A stretch of 64,000 nt of DNA from Phytophthora quininea (taxonomy: Eukaryota > Oomycota > Peronosporomycetes > Peronosporales > Peronosporaceae): assembly GCA_011947345.1 (NCBI GenBank), contig JAAVTG010000039.1, forward strand, positions 1-64,000, in the 5' to 3' direction. Position numbers and translations under genes: made by a program. A model generated the notes under the pieces. That model ran no database searches, was not told where the DNA came from, and was given only the letters and a program-made list of their open reading frames with translations. Shown here in pieces: positions 32,685 to 44,422 of the stretch. The first letter of the stretch is position 1. Each line of letters begins with the position of its first letter.

Positions 32685-35600
32685 ATGGACGCCCAGCAGG
32701 ACGCGCTGGTGGACGTGATCCGCGCCATCCTCGGCCCCAGCGACAGCTCGGCCGTGTCGCGCGAGCGCATCCTGGCGCTGCTCAAGCAGGCCGGCAACGA
32801 CCCGAACAAGGCTGTGGACCTGTACTTCCAGGCCGAGGCAGGCAACGGCGCCGCCATTAAAGTGAACGACGTGGAAGGCTCGGACGAGGAAGACGCTGAA
32901 GATTCCGGGGCGGACACGTCTAGAAAATCTGAAGCTACTAACGAAGCCAAGTGGACACCGAAAGCTGAAGAACTGAGCGGCCTTCTAGGCGGAGAAGTGA
33001 CGAAGGACATGATCCTGGACCTGTTGAAGCGCACGGATAATGACCTGCAGAAGGCTGTCGAGATTTACTTTACGGAGAACGGAGTTAGCGAAGGGTTTGA
33101 AGAGGAAGAGGAGGAAGATGAGAAAGCAGCGTCGCCAAAGAGCGCTGAAAACGGCACAGAGCCACTGCCGGCTCCTTCTACGGTGACGCCACCATCTGCA
33201 GCGCCGAAAACTCCTCAGACGCCGTCCCAATCGTCAACTGCAATGCCGCAAACGCCGTCGGCACTGACGGCAATTGAATCGCACCAGTTGTCGCCTTTGG
33301 CGTCGCCAGTTGGAAAACGTCAATCGGAACAGAATCATGAGGAGTCGAAGGCTACCACACCACCGGAAAAAGATCAAACTGATGAGGAGGCGCTGTATGG
33401 ACCTGGTACATACGAAGTTGTGATGTCGAGCAGTAATTTTCGTTGGCAGATTGGTAATGTGTTTGGACGCGCTGTGGTTCAGCAAGTTCAGCCTGGCGGA
33501 CCTGCTGCACTTGCTGGAATTCAGAAATCAGACGTGCTGCTCATGTTTCGTGAAACGGTATTAAACGAGGAAAACTGCGCCGCTGTGGTGCAACAACTGT
33601 CCAAGGAGGTATGTACAGTATCATTTTATTTGTTGTCGACAAGCTGGTCTGTCATCCTTGCGAGATTCACTAAGCAATGCTTCTTTTTATTAACTTGCTA
33701 GCGTATTCTCGTGCCGTCAGCACTTCGTTTCCGTCGCTCAGCAGAGACGAATGGCCACACCCCCAGTGACAAGCCAACAGTAATATACACAGCAAAGTCT
33801 TCGCCACGAGACAGCGATGGCGATGTGGTGATGACTACAGTTGATGGCGAAGCGGGGCCTGTTGAACCGAAATATGGGCTGCAGGTACTTTGCCAAGCTG
33901 TGGAGTCCATGCAAGATGCTGTCGGACTTTCATCGGTGGAATTCAAAGTGTTAGTGGATTTACTTTTGCACTCAGAGTTCAACCTTGACCGCGCTGTGAA
34001 CACATTTCTCAACGAAGATCGGGTTGTAAGCGATTTCCGTGGTATCATTGGATATAACTGGGATCCGGACCAGCCCAATGCTTCAGTTATGGGCGGTAAC
34101 AAGCCATACCCAGCTTCGATCCCAGCTGGGCCGTTGGGTCTTACGGTGGAGAATATTTTAGAGCGAACGATCATTGTGGACATCAAATCTGGAGGTGCTG
34201 CTGAGCGGGCAAACATCAAGCGATCCAGTTGGCTCGTTAGTCTCAACGGTGAGCGAATCACACACCTGACTCACAAAGAAACCCTGCGCCTGATTGAGAC
34301 AGCGGCACGGCCACTTCAGCTGCAGCTCGTGATAGTTCCTCCCGAGGACTACAAGGCTCTCCGCAGACAGCTCTCAATGAATATTCGTCAGCAGAAAACG
34401 GAGCGGCCCATTCCCGAACAAGATCGAATGTCCTTCCGTGTCTTCCAGCTGAAGATCCACCAGGGAGTGATAGCGTTCCCAAAACTCGTAGCAAAGGCTT
34501 TGTTCCAGTATCTCAGCACAGAGGAATTCCATCCTCCAACAATGGATCCGGAGTATCCGAGCCCGTTAGAGCGACTGCTTCCATCGAATGAGGCTTGGGA
34601 TGCAGCTCTGTTAAAGGATGTTGAAGCGATGGAGGAGGAGCACACGGGTGAGATGTGCGCCGAGCGCCGCTTCTTGTTAAACCTGTTTGCTTCTATTCAC
34701 GACTATGATGACAAGGGGGAAAGCACGGTTATCCGGACAATCCAATTCCTTGGATGGCTTGCGGTGCGTACTGCGAAAATGAAACAGTTTTTGGATGAAA
34801 AGGAGCCTAAGTCAGCTAGCGACGACCACGTTAGCCGTCGCAATCGCTACGAGCTGTTGCTGGCAGTGGTTCTACATGTACTCGAGAGCTTGTCCATTAT
34901 TGAGAACCATGCCACGTGGGACGTTATGGTAAACGCTCTCAAGACGTTGATCGTTGCTTTGACTGATGATGACGTGGACAAATTGCTTGTGCCAATGTTT
35001 GCGCGCCTAAGTATTAGTTCAAGTCCAACTGCGCGAATTGTACCTGTGGCGCTCCTGTCGATGGTGTATCCGCATGTAAGTGGTGATGTACGTGTGCAAC
35101 TTCGTGGCATGTTGGACCGTATGTGCAATGATGATAACCCTCTCGTGCGCCGCGCCGTGACTTCTGTGATTGGGGATTTGGCAGAAGCCGGTGGGGCTGC
35201 AGTGGCGTCTTGGACCGTTCAACTTCTTGAAAAATCCACAGCCGATAGTCACGATATCGTTCGTATCTTTGCGGTAAAAGGCTGCATTACGCTGGCAACC
35301 ACTTTCCGCCGCTTGTTGCTGGACGACTCTAACACAAAACCACGTGAGGAGGCTGAACAGGAACTGCGTCTACTGTACTGTCAAATGGTGCCAATGGTGA
35401 ACACGTATACGTCCGACTCATCATGGCAGGTACGGCTCGAAACCGCGCGCACGTTGCCAGCCTTTTGCCGAGCTTTTGGTGCAGAGTACACGGACGTGTT
35501 TGTCGACCATTTTGTATCTATGGTGGGTGATCCAACGGTGGAAGTCCGTCGCGCGTGTGCTGAGGGGTCGTTTCTATTGGGTGAAGCGCTTATGGACTTG

Positions 35601-36557
35601 CAACCGGCGAATCATCGAAAGTAGAAGACGCCGACGATTCTAAAGCAAAAGGTGAAGAACACGAGGCTTCCGAAGACCCGGTTGATAGTTCAGAGCCTAC
35701 GACCAGCGATCAGCCGGAGTTGGTCGTTGCTGCCCAAGTCAAGTTTGTCAGGAGCGTTTTACCAGCTACTTACGCTCTGTCGACAGATGTGTCGGTGGCA
35801 GTTCGACTGTCTCTCGCCCAATCGGTAGGTCGCTCGTTGAAGTTTATTGGCAGCAACTACTACGACGAGTTGGTGCCGATCTTCACTCAATTCTTGGACG
35901 AAAGCCAAGACGCCACTGTTCGTGCATCGCTCTTGGAAGAGATGGCGCGCTACTGTGACAGCACGTCGGAAACGATCGCTTCCATGATCTTCCCCGCCAT
36001 TCAAGCGTTGCGTACGTCCATCCAATGGCGCGTGCGCGTCAAGTTTGTTCATTGCGTTGCTGCGTGGGCTGAGCGCGACGACGGCGCCGAGCTGCCAAGC
36101 GACTTTGCGGATGCGTGTCTGGAGCTCCTGGGCGACGCAGTCCACGAGGTGCGAGCTGTGGTCTGTGAGAAACTCCCTCGCTGGGGAAATCGTTAGGTAG
36201 TGAATGGGTGGCTGAAAGTGCGTGCCTCGTGTGTCAGTCTGCCTCCAGTCCACCTTCCATGGACGACTGACGGGGCTGTTGGCGGTGGAGTCACTTGCTC
36301 CAGAGCTGCAGCAAATGGACAAATTGAGGGATGTGATCGATAGTGTGCTGGAACAATGTACATCGAAAACAGCAAACCTGCGTTTCCGCGCGCTTCGTAC
36401 GCTCGGATTGATTGTGCCTCGACTCAACGATCCGGGCATCACTGAAAGCACTCTCGAGATTGTGCGTCCACTCGCTCAAGTCGAGACCGAGGAGGATCCA
36501 GATGTGCGCGAAACAGCGGACACGACACTGGCGCTGCTGGAAGCGGTGCTGAACTAG
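32685..36557 (+). CDS. UBA-like/PDZ/HEAT-repeat protein, PP2A scaffold-like
   Basis: The N-terminus has repeated UBA/CUE-like helices ending in 'KAVDLYF' and 'KAVEIYF' (residues about 30-50 and 110-130), and a third in LLLHSEFNLDRAVNTFL. There are two PDZ-like domains: VVQQVQPGGPAALAGIQKSD (near 33480) and PLGLTVENI ... IKSGGAAERANIKRSSWL (near 34130-34330). From about 34650 to the end it is a chain of HEAT repeats like PP2A subunit A (WQVRLETARTLPAFC; VSMVGDPTVEVRRACAEG; VSVAVRLSLAQSVGRSLKF; ANLRFRALRTLGLIVPRL). One intron (33609-33701). Frame breaks near 35592, 36181 and 36215 each fit one missing base. It is probably an adaptor, perhaps a PP2A-type scaffold; phosphatase binding is inferred. 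Confidence 0.78.
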
Positions 36558-36786
36558 TGAATTACCTTGGCAGTTTTCAGACATTGCCAACATAGTCATG
36601 TAGCGACATACCCCCAGTTAGTAGGGAAGGCCAAATGGCAATACAAAACAAGACCTAAAGAGCGAGAACATCTTGCCAGATTTCCACGCAAACTGAACAT
36701 AAATCTACCAAAAACAAACAACGCGTCCGTCTACACTTTCCTTTTTATCGCCAAGACACAAGCCATCGCGTACGGAAGATAAAGGG

Positions 36787-38764
36787 ATGAGCACGTTGGA
36801 AGTCTTCCAAGAATCCAACACCAACGCTCGAGTGATGCCTCGGATTCACCATCGATCTCGATCTGCTGGCTCGACTTCGCTGTCGGAAGCTTGCGAACGC
36901 ATTCAAGATGAATCGACCCGAGAAAACTCGAGTGGGACGGCGGCGAGTGTTAAAGCGACGAAAGCTGAAGTCCTCGACTGGTTTCGCACATATTGGTTTG
37001 TGCTCATCTACTCGACAAGTTTCCTGGTGCTAGAGGTACTTCTACTCTACTTCAGCTTTTTCGGTGCCTCGATGGACGATGGCAGTACGCCTGAATTTCT
37101 TAGCTGCCGGTCGTGGGGTTTGGAACTTCGTGTGGGCTGTGGGGCGTGGATTGTCGCCCATTCGAGTCGGACTGGAGTGCATTCCGATGTCCAACTCGCT
37201 GTACGCTCGGTAAGTGCTGTCGATTGTCATTGTCAAGTATTCCCGGATTGCCATCTAATGCAGTTATTCGGTAGATCAATCGTCATCGTTAGCAGTCTAC
37301 GGCTCGGGTCTTTACAGGTGCTTGATACTTTTCATCGACCAAGATTGCTGCGTCTAACCTCGTTTTTATTTTATTGTACTGTAGAGCCGACTCGCGAATT
37401 TGTCGAGCGGCAATCCACGCTGGGGCTATCGGCCGCAACGGTGGCTGTGGGTTTTATCGCTTTGCTGGTAAGTTTTGTCAGTCCAAAGCGCTGGTAAATC
37501 AACTAAGTCACCAAAATGCTGAAGGTGCTGCGAACTCTTTCTCGTCTTCGACCGCCAACGGAGTGACATCGACGGAGTACTTATCCTGGTTCCCGAAGAC
37601 GATCGAATTCAAAGCTGCGTCAAGTGAATTTTGCACCGACCTGTCCTGGTGGATTTTGGCAATTGGAGCTATCGGCACCGCAGGACTCGCCATACTTCCT
37701 CATTGCAGAACCTCATTCATGTTTTACTCGCTGGTGGGATGGGGAATCTTCTACGTGAGACTCGTTGGCCAACCTGCCAATGAGAATTACGTCGGCATCA
37801 CGATCAACACCTTTGGGGAAGTGATGATTCTGCTAGCTGTATGTCATTTGGTGTTTCGTGTGGCAGTTGTCCACACGCTGAAAGGGTGGGAGGCCATGAC
37901 ACTCAAGCAGAGAGTCAACCTGTGGTCGATCTGCTACATCTTGCCATTCCACTTGATGATCAATCTGAATTTCTTTGCTTACGTTCCATGGCTCAACATC
38001 GATCTTGGAGGGTACGAGACCATTCATGCGAACGCTGGCACGTATGTGGTGTTATCAGTGGCTCTTTGCATGGCGGCGTTTGCAGCGTTCTCGATCTTGA
38101 GAAATCTCTATCGAAGCGGTTTGTGGAAACGGCACATCGTGCTGTACACGACATTTATCGCCACCATCGTCGTATCCTGGAGCTTATTCCCATCGACATC
38201 ATTTCATCTGCATCACACAATGTTGGGGGCGTTTATCATTCCCATCACTGTATCCCCAACAAAAGTGGCTGCCGTTTCCCAAGCTTTAGCTGTGGGCTGC
38301 TTCATTCAAGGTTATGCAAGGTAAGGCGGACTTTCGTTTACGTATGCTGATGATGTTAATGATTCCTTATTTCTTACAGATGGGGTTGGCATCCCTACAT
38401 GGACACGATTCGTACGTGATGAACAACTACTTCTCCGTGAAGGAACTCATCTTGTTGATATTATTTTTGCTATGTAGCGACATACATGACGATTGCAGTT
38501 CCAAAGAACCCGCCAAACTCGACGAACGTGACTGCATCTCAAGTAGCCGTGGTTTGGGAGTCTTTAAATTCAGTTGAAGCGTACTCCCTTCGCCTCAACC
38601 ACGTGGAAGTTTATCGAGGTCTCGAGACGTCAGCGGTCATTTCGAACCTTCAGCCAAACATAACGTATTTTTTGGCAGTGGCTGGAGTGGCTAGCTGGGG
38701 TACTGACGGCAGAGCAGGACCATCATCAAACTTCACGACATTAAACAAAACGGAAGAAATGTAA
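36787..38764 (+). CDS. LCCL-domain multi-pass membrane protein with FN3-like end
   Basis: A cytosolic Ser/Thr-rich N-terminus, a first membrane segment (YWFVLIYSTSFLVLEVLLLY), then a split LCCL domain: SSSLAVYGSGLYRADSRICR continuing AAIHAGAIGRNGG (about 37280-37430), the LCCL hallmark. About six membrane segments follow (37640-38310), with FHLHHTMLGAFIIP and GCFIQGYARWGWHP, blocks also seen in fungal LCCL membrane proteins. Introns lie near 37210, 37319-37382 and 37468-37500, at about 38322-38380, and at 38421-38480. The last exon encodes an FN3-like domain with N-glycosylation sites (NST, NVT, NIT). A frame break lies near 37060. Ligand and role are unknown. Confidence 0.75.
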
Positions 38765-38811
38765 CCAGACTGCAATCAAATCAAATCTTTGCTGGCAGGG
38801 TTGGACGCTGA

Positions 38812-40560
38812 CTACTCGAACGTCTTGACGAGCTCTTCATCGCTGCCTCGTGGCTTGAAACGGCGTGTCCACTTCCCAGTCCCTGGGTCCTGGATGAATG
38901 TTGCCGACCGAAAGTCGTCGAAATTGACAAGCAAATACGCTGCATCGCCAAAGAGCACGAAGTCGAGAACATCAACCTCACACTTCGACAGCGTAGCGAT
39001 CTCCCTAACGAATTAAAGCGGCAATTAGATCAATTCAACCAGCCAATCCAGACAGAGCGAATACGTACGTGAAGTATCGAAAGTGCTTGAGACCGAGACA
39101 GTGAATGCTCTTGCTCAGTGGAGGCTTCATTTCGCGAATCTCGTCACAGTAGTCCGTCAGCATGGCTGTTTGAGCCGGCAACTTGACGAAGCCGCTGAAA
39201 ATCCGTGAAACCCAAACAGACTGGAGCTCAAAGCACTGGAAGGTTGTGGTATCAAACGTTAGACCGATAAACGCCACAGTTGGGTCTCGAATCACAAAAA
39301 CTTGCTTGTACAGCGGCGCCACTGCATGGCCAGCCGCTGTCGCAGCTACGACTTCGTCACTCAATTTTTGATCGAGACCTGCGTCTTGAAGAAGCTTCGA
39401 GTCATCTGGGAACAGCAGCTTTGGCGGTAGCACGTCACCGAACGAGTAAACGTATCCAGTGCAAAAGATGATGGCGTCGGGTGACTCTATGCAGGTCTCG
39501 TCCGTGAAGTGGACTCGACCGCTTGAGTCGATGAAGTCAATCTCAGGTTTCATGACCCTAAGGTCGTCTGCATCTTGCTTTGGTGGCGAAGGTGTCGAGT
39601 CCCCACTACTGGAACCAAACGCGTTCCATCCGAAAGAACCAGGGTACCATCAGCCTCGACGTGGTCAAGGCTTGCCTGGGGCTTTTGCCGTCGGATTGGT
39701 TTTGGTTGTCACCTTTACCCTCGCTGGGCACCACAAACTTTTGAGAAGAAACAACGACACTGGTGGCACCATTTTCAACGAGCTCCCTTGAAATCTCCTC
39801 CCCAGAAGGCCCTCTACCAATAATGAGAACAGTCTAAGCAAGAATACAACGTGAACAGGCATAAGACTAACCAAAGAGATAGACAGTTTACCTTGTTCCG
39901 GAACGCTTCGGGGTTCTGTATATCTTCGAGTGCACTCTCTCTCCATGGAAATTCTCTATCCCCTTTACAGTCAAGTAATATGGCTTTGAAAAGTGGCCGT
40001 TGCAAACCACAATGCGGTCGAATTCTTCCTCGTAGCCGCCTCGATCCAGTGAAGACACGTTCACTTTCCACACAGACTTTTCAACGTCCTTGTGCACTCG
40101 TGAGACTGTGGAATTCAGACGAACGACCTCATCGACTTTGAAGTGTGTCGCGTAACTCTTGAGGTAGTCGAACACAGCCACGTGTGACGGATAACATGGC
40201 ACTTCCTTTGGAAGGGAAAATTTTGAGCTGCATCACCACCGTCGGGAGGTTCGTCCGCAGCGACTACAACTCATCGAGTAGTAAGATATCCATAGTTATT
40301 ATAACTAAATCTAAGGATTTAACTGCAGCTTTACCTTGTAGGTGCAGCTGTCTGCTGTTGGATCTCCGTCGTATTTCCAGACTCCTCCCACGCTCGAACT
40401 CTTCTCGAACACGACGACCGAGTGCCCTTCATCTCGCAAACACTTGGCAGCAACTAATAGAATATAGTGTGAGTTAGTATAAACAATAAGTCCATGTCTG
40501 GTAGTTCCTACCGATCCCCGCGGCGCCGCCCCCGATCACTGCAACTCGCACAGTCGGCAT
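38812..40560 (-). CDS. Flavin-containing monooxygenase FMO3 (diverged, several frame breaks)
   Basis: Third FMO, on the opposite strand. It starts at 40560 (MPTVRVAVIGGGAAGI) and shares the phase-1 intron after the Rossmann motif and the second intron after the Tyr-Lys. Motifs: FEKSSSVGGVWKYDGD, FHGERVHSKIYRT (FMO identity, F-G-H-Y kept) and GRGPSGEEIS. An intron at about 39004-39060 leads to the last exon (38812-39003), which reads FGDAAYLLVNFDDFRSATF and ends EELVKTFE, matching the FMO1 C-terminus. Breaks lie near 40190 and in a poorly conserved insert at 39560-39700. The insert, rich in Ser/Gln/Asp, is absent from FMO1 and FMO2. It may be functional or decaying. Confidence 0.78.
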
Positions 40561-40614
40561 CTTTCAAAGAATACAACAGACTCAGATTTGGAATCAGATA
40601 TTATTAGCGAGTCG
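40561..40614. promoter_or_regulatory. 54-bp divergent promoter region, FMO3/STN1-like
   Basis: Only 54 bp separate the two ATGs, so the transcription starts must overlap or lie inside the coding regions. No clear initiator motif is seen. Confidence 0.35.
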
Positions 40615-42229
40615 ATGGAGGAGAGCCCCGTGCGGCTATGTGTGGCGCAGCTTCACGATCCTGCGGTGACGCTAGATACTCAAAGTCGACGTTACCGTAT
40701 TGGACAAACGAGCTTCAGCTGCGTGCGGATACTGGGCGTGTGCACGCACTGCAGTGGCTCAGAGATCTTCGTTGGTACTTGCAAAAACTTGCCGTTTATT
40801 GTTGGAAATGAACTCGAAATGACAATGTTTTTGCTTTTGCTTTTGCAGATGACGGCACTGGATTGATAAAAGCGAAGGTGTCGCCGAGTGTTCTGGAGTT
40901 CGCGAAACAGGACTTGCAACCTGGTGAATTGGTATGTGCGAGGAGCTCTTCGATCACAACGGCAGTCTGTCTTTGAGTGATGACTTTTGTTGAAAACTGG
41001 TGGAATTGATCATTCTAATGCCGTCGATGCTGCAGGTTGATTGTGTGGGGAAGATTGAAGAGCCGTGGCCTCCTTCGGATGCTACAAGCAGCCGTCGACT
41101 GCTGCATGCAACGCAGTACGTTGAGGTTTTGGTAATGTTATTTGATCAGATACAATGTTGACGGTTCAGTAGTGTTCGTGTTGTGAAAGATCGGAACACA
41201 GAGAGCTTGCGAATGCTCCAAGTTCTGCATCTGTAAGTATTTTGCTGTGGTGGTAGCGACGATATTCATGTGCTGTCGTTTTGATTCTGTAGATACAAAA
41301 ACTACTGTGCAGCTCCTACGGCGGTTGTCTCATTCGAGCTGCTTCCTTTTCCAGCATTAGCCAATACTACCCCAACTAGGACTCCAATTGCTCGAGAATT
41401 GTCTGCTTCTGCGATCAACCAAGATGTCCAGCGTCAGATTGCACCCATGGTTGAAAAACCTCAACACCAACGAAATGACAATACTACTGGTCAAGCAGGA
41501 GTGCCTCCTGCCGAGTACCAACTCGTTATACCGGCTGAAGACGAGCCTCTGATCGTACAAGGAAGGAAAACACTCGAGATTCGGTGAGTAGCCAGATTTG
41601 AATGGCCGGGAATGATATTTATTGTGCCATCTTTCAACTGCAGACTCAATACGCCTCCGTATTCCATCATTCGCGCCAACGACAAGATCATCATCAACGG
41701 GAAGACGTCAACCACCGTCGTTGCAGTGCGTAAATACGCTCGACTGGAGTCCGTTCTGACAGCCGAGAATGTGGACGCCTTGCTCCCGCAGAGGAATTGC
41801 ACTGTTTCCGCTTCAGCAGCGGTGCTGCGGCATTATCGTCAATTTTTCAGTCCAGATGAAGAAGAGCAGTCGGGCGTCGTCGTATTCCAGCTAGCCGTGC
41901 CGTATACTGTGAAGTCGCCAGCCGAATGGAGCCGTAAGTAATCAACTCGGTCACAGCTAGTGAGATGGCACTTGACTGACGTGGGTTTAATGTTGTAGAG
42001 CTTGTTCTCCGTCAGTTGGGAACGAAGCAAGGTGGATGTTCAGTAGCAGACTTGCAGTTTGCCTTTCCGAGCTTACCAGTCGCTCAAATCGACGAGATCT
42101 TGGTAAACGTAGGTCACTGCAGTTTGAGTTCACCTGAGGTTGTTCTAACGTTAAAACTGTTGTCTGACGGCGCAGCTTCAGTATGACGGAATGGTCTTTC
42201 ACGCAAATGATCGCTACCAATCCATTTAG
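40615..42229 (+). CDS. STN1-like OB-fold protein with embedded ASCH domain
   Basis: About eight small exons with clean GT-AG joints. The N-terminal OB fold reads SRRYRIGQTSFSCVRILGVC, then (after an intron at 40774-40848) VDDGTGLIKAKVSPSVL, then HVRVVKDRNTESLRMLQVLH with LYKNYC. This is the STN1/RPA2 pattern; STN1 is the CST subunit that caps telomeres and helps polymerase-alpha fill-in. After a linker, EYQLVIPAEDEPLIVQGRKT, LEIRLNTPP, NDKIIINGKTSTTVVAVRKY fits an ASCH (PUA-like, RNA-binding) domain. The end (WSQLVLRQLGTKQGGCSVAD, IDEILVNLQYDGMVFHANDRY) looks like a winged helix, as in STN1/RPA2. STN1 versus RPA2-like is not certain, but Trp/Leu spacing favours STN1. Confidence 0.65.
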
Positions 42230-42240
42230 TTGAGTTCGTT

Positions 42241-44298
42241 TCAGTAAGGCTTGGGCTGAATCCACGGATGCGTTGCTGCGTCATCAAGACTCATGCGTTG
42301 TCCTGGTTTCCGCTTAAGTAGGCCCCCAATAAAACTTTTGGCCTGTTCCGAAACAACTGGGGTCTCTGGGAATGTGTAATCTGCGAGTTCGATCCGCTTG
42401 TACATCTCCATTTGATTTTCACAGTAGAATGGTGTGGAGCCAACCAGCAGCTCGTACGTGAGGACGCCTAGGCTCCATGAGTCAGTCCTGTAATCGTAAG
42501 CTTCTCCACGCACCATCTCGGGGCTTAAATAATCAGGTGTACCGCAAAATGTCTTCCGTAGGTTGTGAGGTTTTGGGGCATGAACGGACCAGCCGAAATC
42601 AGCCAATTTGATGGTTTGGTTGTACCCTAGAAGGAGATTTTCCGGCTACAACAAATCAATAAGAAATTCATTAGTTGCTGGATCACATTATAAGAAAAGT
42701 ACAATTCCAAAAGCTTTACCTTGATGTCACGATGAATAACGTTGCAGCTGTGGCAGTACTTCAATGCTTCAACTACCTGAGCCACATAATGCGCAGCGAC
42801 TTCATCCAGGAAAAACTTCTCTTTGGCTAACTCTTTATAGAGCTCGCCATACGGGGCATACTCCAGCACCAAATAAACGCACGAGTCGTCGTAGAAGTAG
42901 CCATACATACGCAAGATATTAGGGTGACGAAGCCGCACTTGAATCTCCACTTCTCGCTTTAGATTGCTGGACCCTCCGTCACGTGTCAAAGGCGCTTTAA
43001 AGAGTACCTGTGGATTAAAATTCAACATTCAAATGTCACCAAACTAAATAAACAAGCAATCAAACATATTGCGCCTTACCTTCAGCGCGACAGTCACATT
43101 AGAGACTTTTTCTTTGGCGAGATAGACATTCCCAAACTTGCCTTGTCCTAAATTCTTGGTCACCAGAAAATCGTCCATTTCCCACTTGGGGTTTCCTTCG
43201 AGACGCTCACTGAGCGATTGTGCCGCTTTAGCATCATCTAAAGACTGCCGACTCGAAATACTCCTTCGAATCGGCTTTTTAACAGTGTCGGTGCTCAAAC
43301 GCGAAGTTGGGTTTACTGCAACGCGCTCCGGGAAATCAAGCTTTCTCTCCGTCTTCGGACTGGTAGAATGTTCATCGACCGGGTTCTCATTTGTGTCAGC
43401 GATGACTCGAATAGGCAACGGTTTCTGCAGTTCATCTTTTACTCGTAGGGACCCTCTTAGTAGCGTTGGTTGCTCCACTTTCACATATTTCTCACTCATG
43501 TCGTCGACAGTATCGATGGCGCTGTTAACCACAGTCTGCAGCGTACGAAGAGGCTCGCCAATCCTTCCAAATGAAAGCGTATCCCGTGATCCACTCCGCC
43601 TTTGCTCGTTCTCATCAGTATCATCCACTTCATACGGCTGCAACGTCCCAATCTCTTCCTTGTCAACTCAGATCTCCGACGTGTCAACGATACACTGACA
43701 CGTCTCGGTCCGGCGTCGATCTTTGGCGTCTCCTCCTCTTCTGAGTCGTCATCTAGCCAGCCATCATCGGTAGGCAGCAACCTCGTCGGTGTCAACACTC
43801 GTTGAGCTCCACCAGCAAGGGACGCAGCATTGGAACCTGGTGAAATATAGCTCCGTCGTCGCTTCCTACGCTGTGTGGATGACAGCTCGCTCTGGATAGA
43901 GTCTCCAGTGGCCACACTGCCTTCATCGTCAGTCCTGTTGACTACTGGGGTCTTTAGAAGCAGCACCTGACTCTCCTCGGTCTCTTCAGTCTCTCGGACT
44001 GGCGAGAGCGGCGTCACGACACTCTTGTGCTCGTCTGAGACGTGTCTGGCTGGCGTCGTGGGCACCTCCTGTTTCACGTGGAAGGTCAGAGGATGCTGAA
44101 GAACTCTGTTTAGTAAAAAAGGACAGTAAAAATAATAAGTATTCTGCTTTAAATCATGGTACTGGAAAGCAGAGACGAAGAGAGTGGTCACCTGTGCGGC
44201 AGTCGATGGTTGGGATGTGTCTTGTTCTCGACCGCTTGCTTCTGGCGGCGCTTCTCCTCGCGCCACTTCTCCAGCGCAAGCCGCCGGCTGTCCACCAT
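42241..44298 (-). CDS. Aurora-type Ser/Thr kinase with long N-terminal extension
   Basis: A mitotic kinase. The C-terminal catalytic domain is Aurora-like: [44 protein letters not shown] (an intron after Lys), LADFGWSVHAP, activation loop KTFCGTPDYLSPEM, and ending HPWIQPKPY. The 240-residue N-terminal extension begins MVDSRRLALEKWREEKRRQK and is Ser/Thr/Pro-rich with many basic patches. Introns are near 44103-44192, 43010-43079 and 42645-42720. A frame break near 43672 lies in the extension. The DFG, HRD and Lys (VALK) residues are present, so the kinase should be active. Confidence 0.88.
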
Positions 44299-44422
44299 CA
44301 CGACGATTAGCGCGTGGTTTTTGAATTAACTTTTTAATTTGTTTTAGGTTTTGAAAATGTCAAATTTGAATTTTAGAACCAAGTTGAAGTGATTGACAAG
44401 CAACATTGCACTCTTCTCATCC

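Noticed and set aside
41090..41100. RRLL in the STN1-like protein as an RXLR-type effector motif
   Set aside because: It is internal, has no signal peptide before it and lies in the OB-fold region. No secreted RXLR or Crinkler-type protein was seen in the window.
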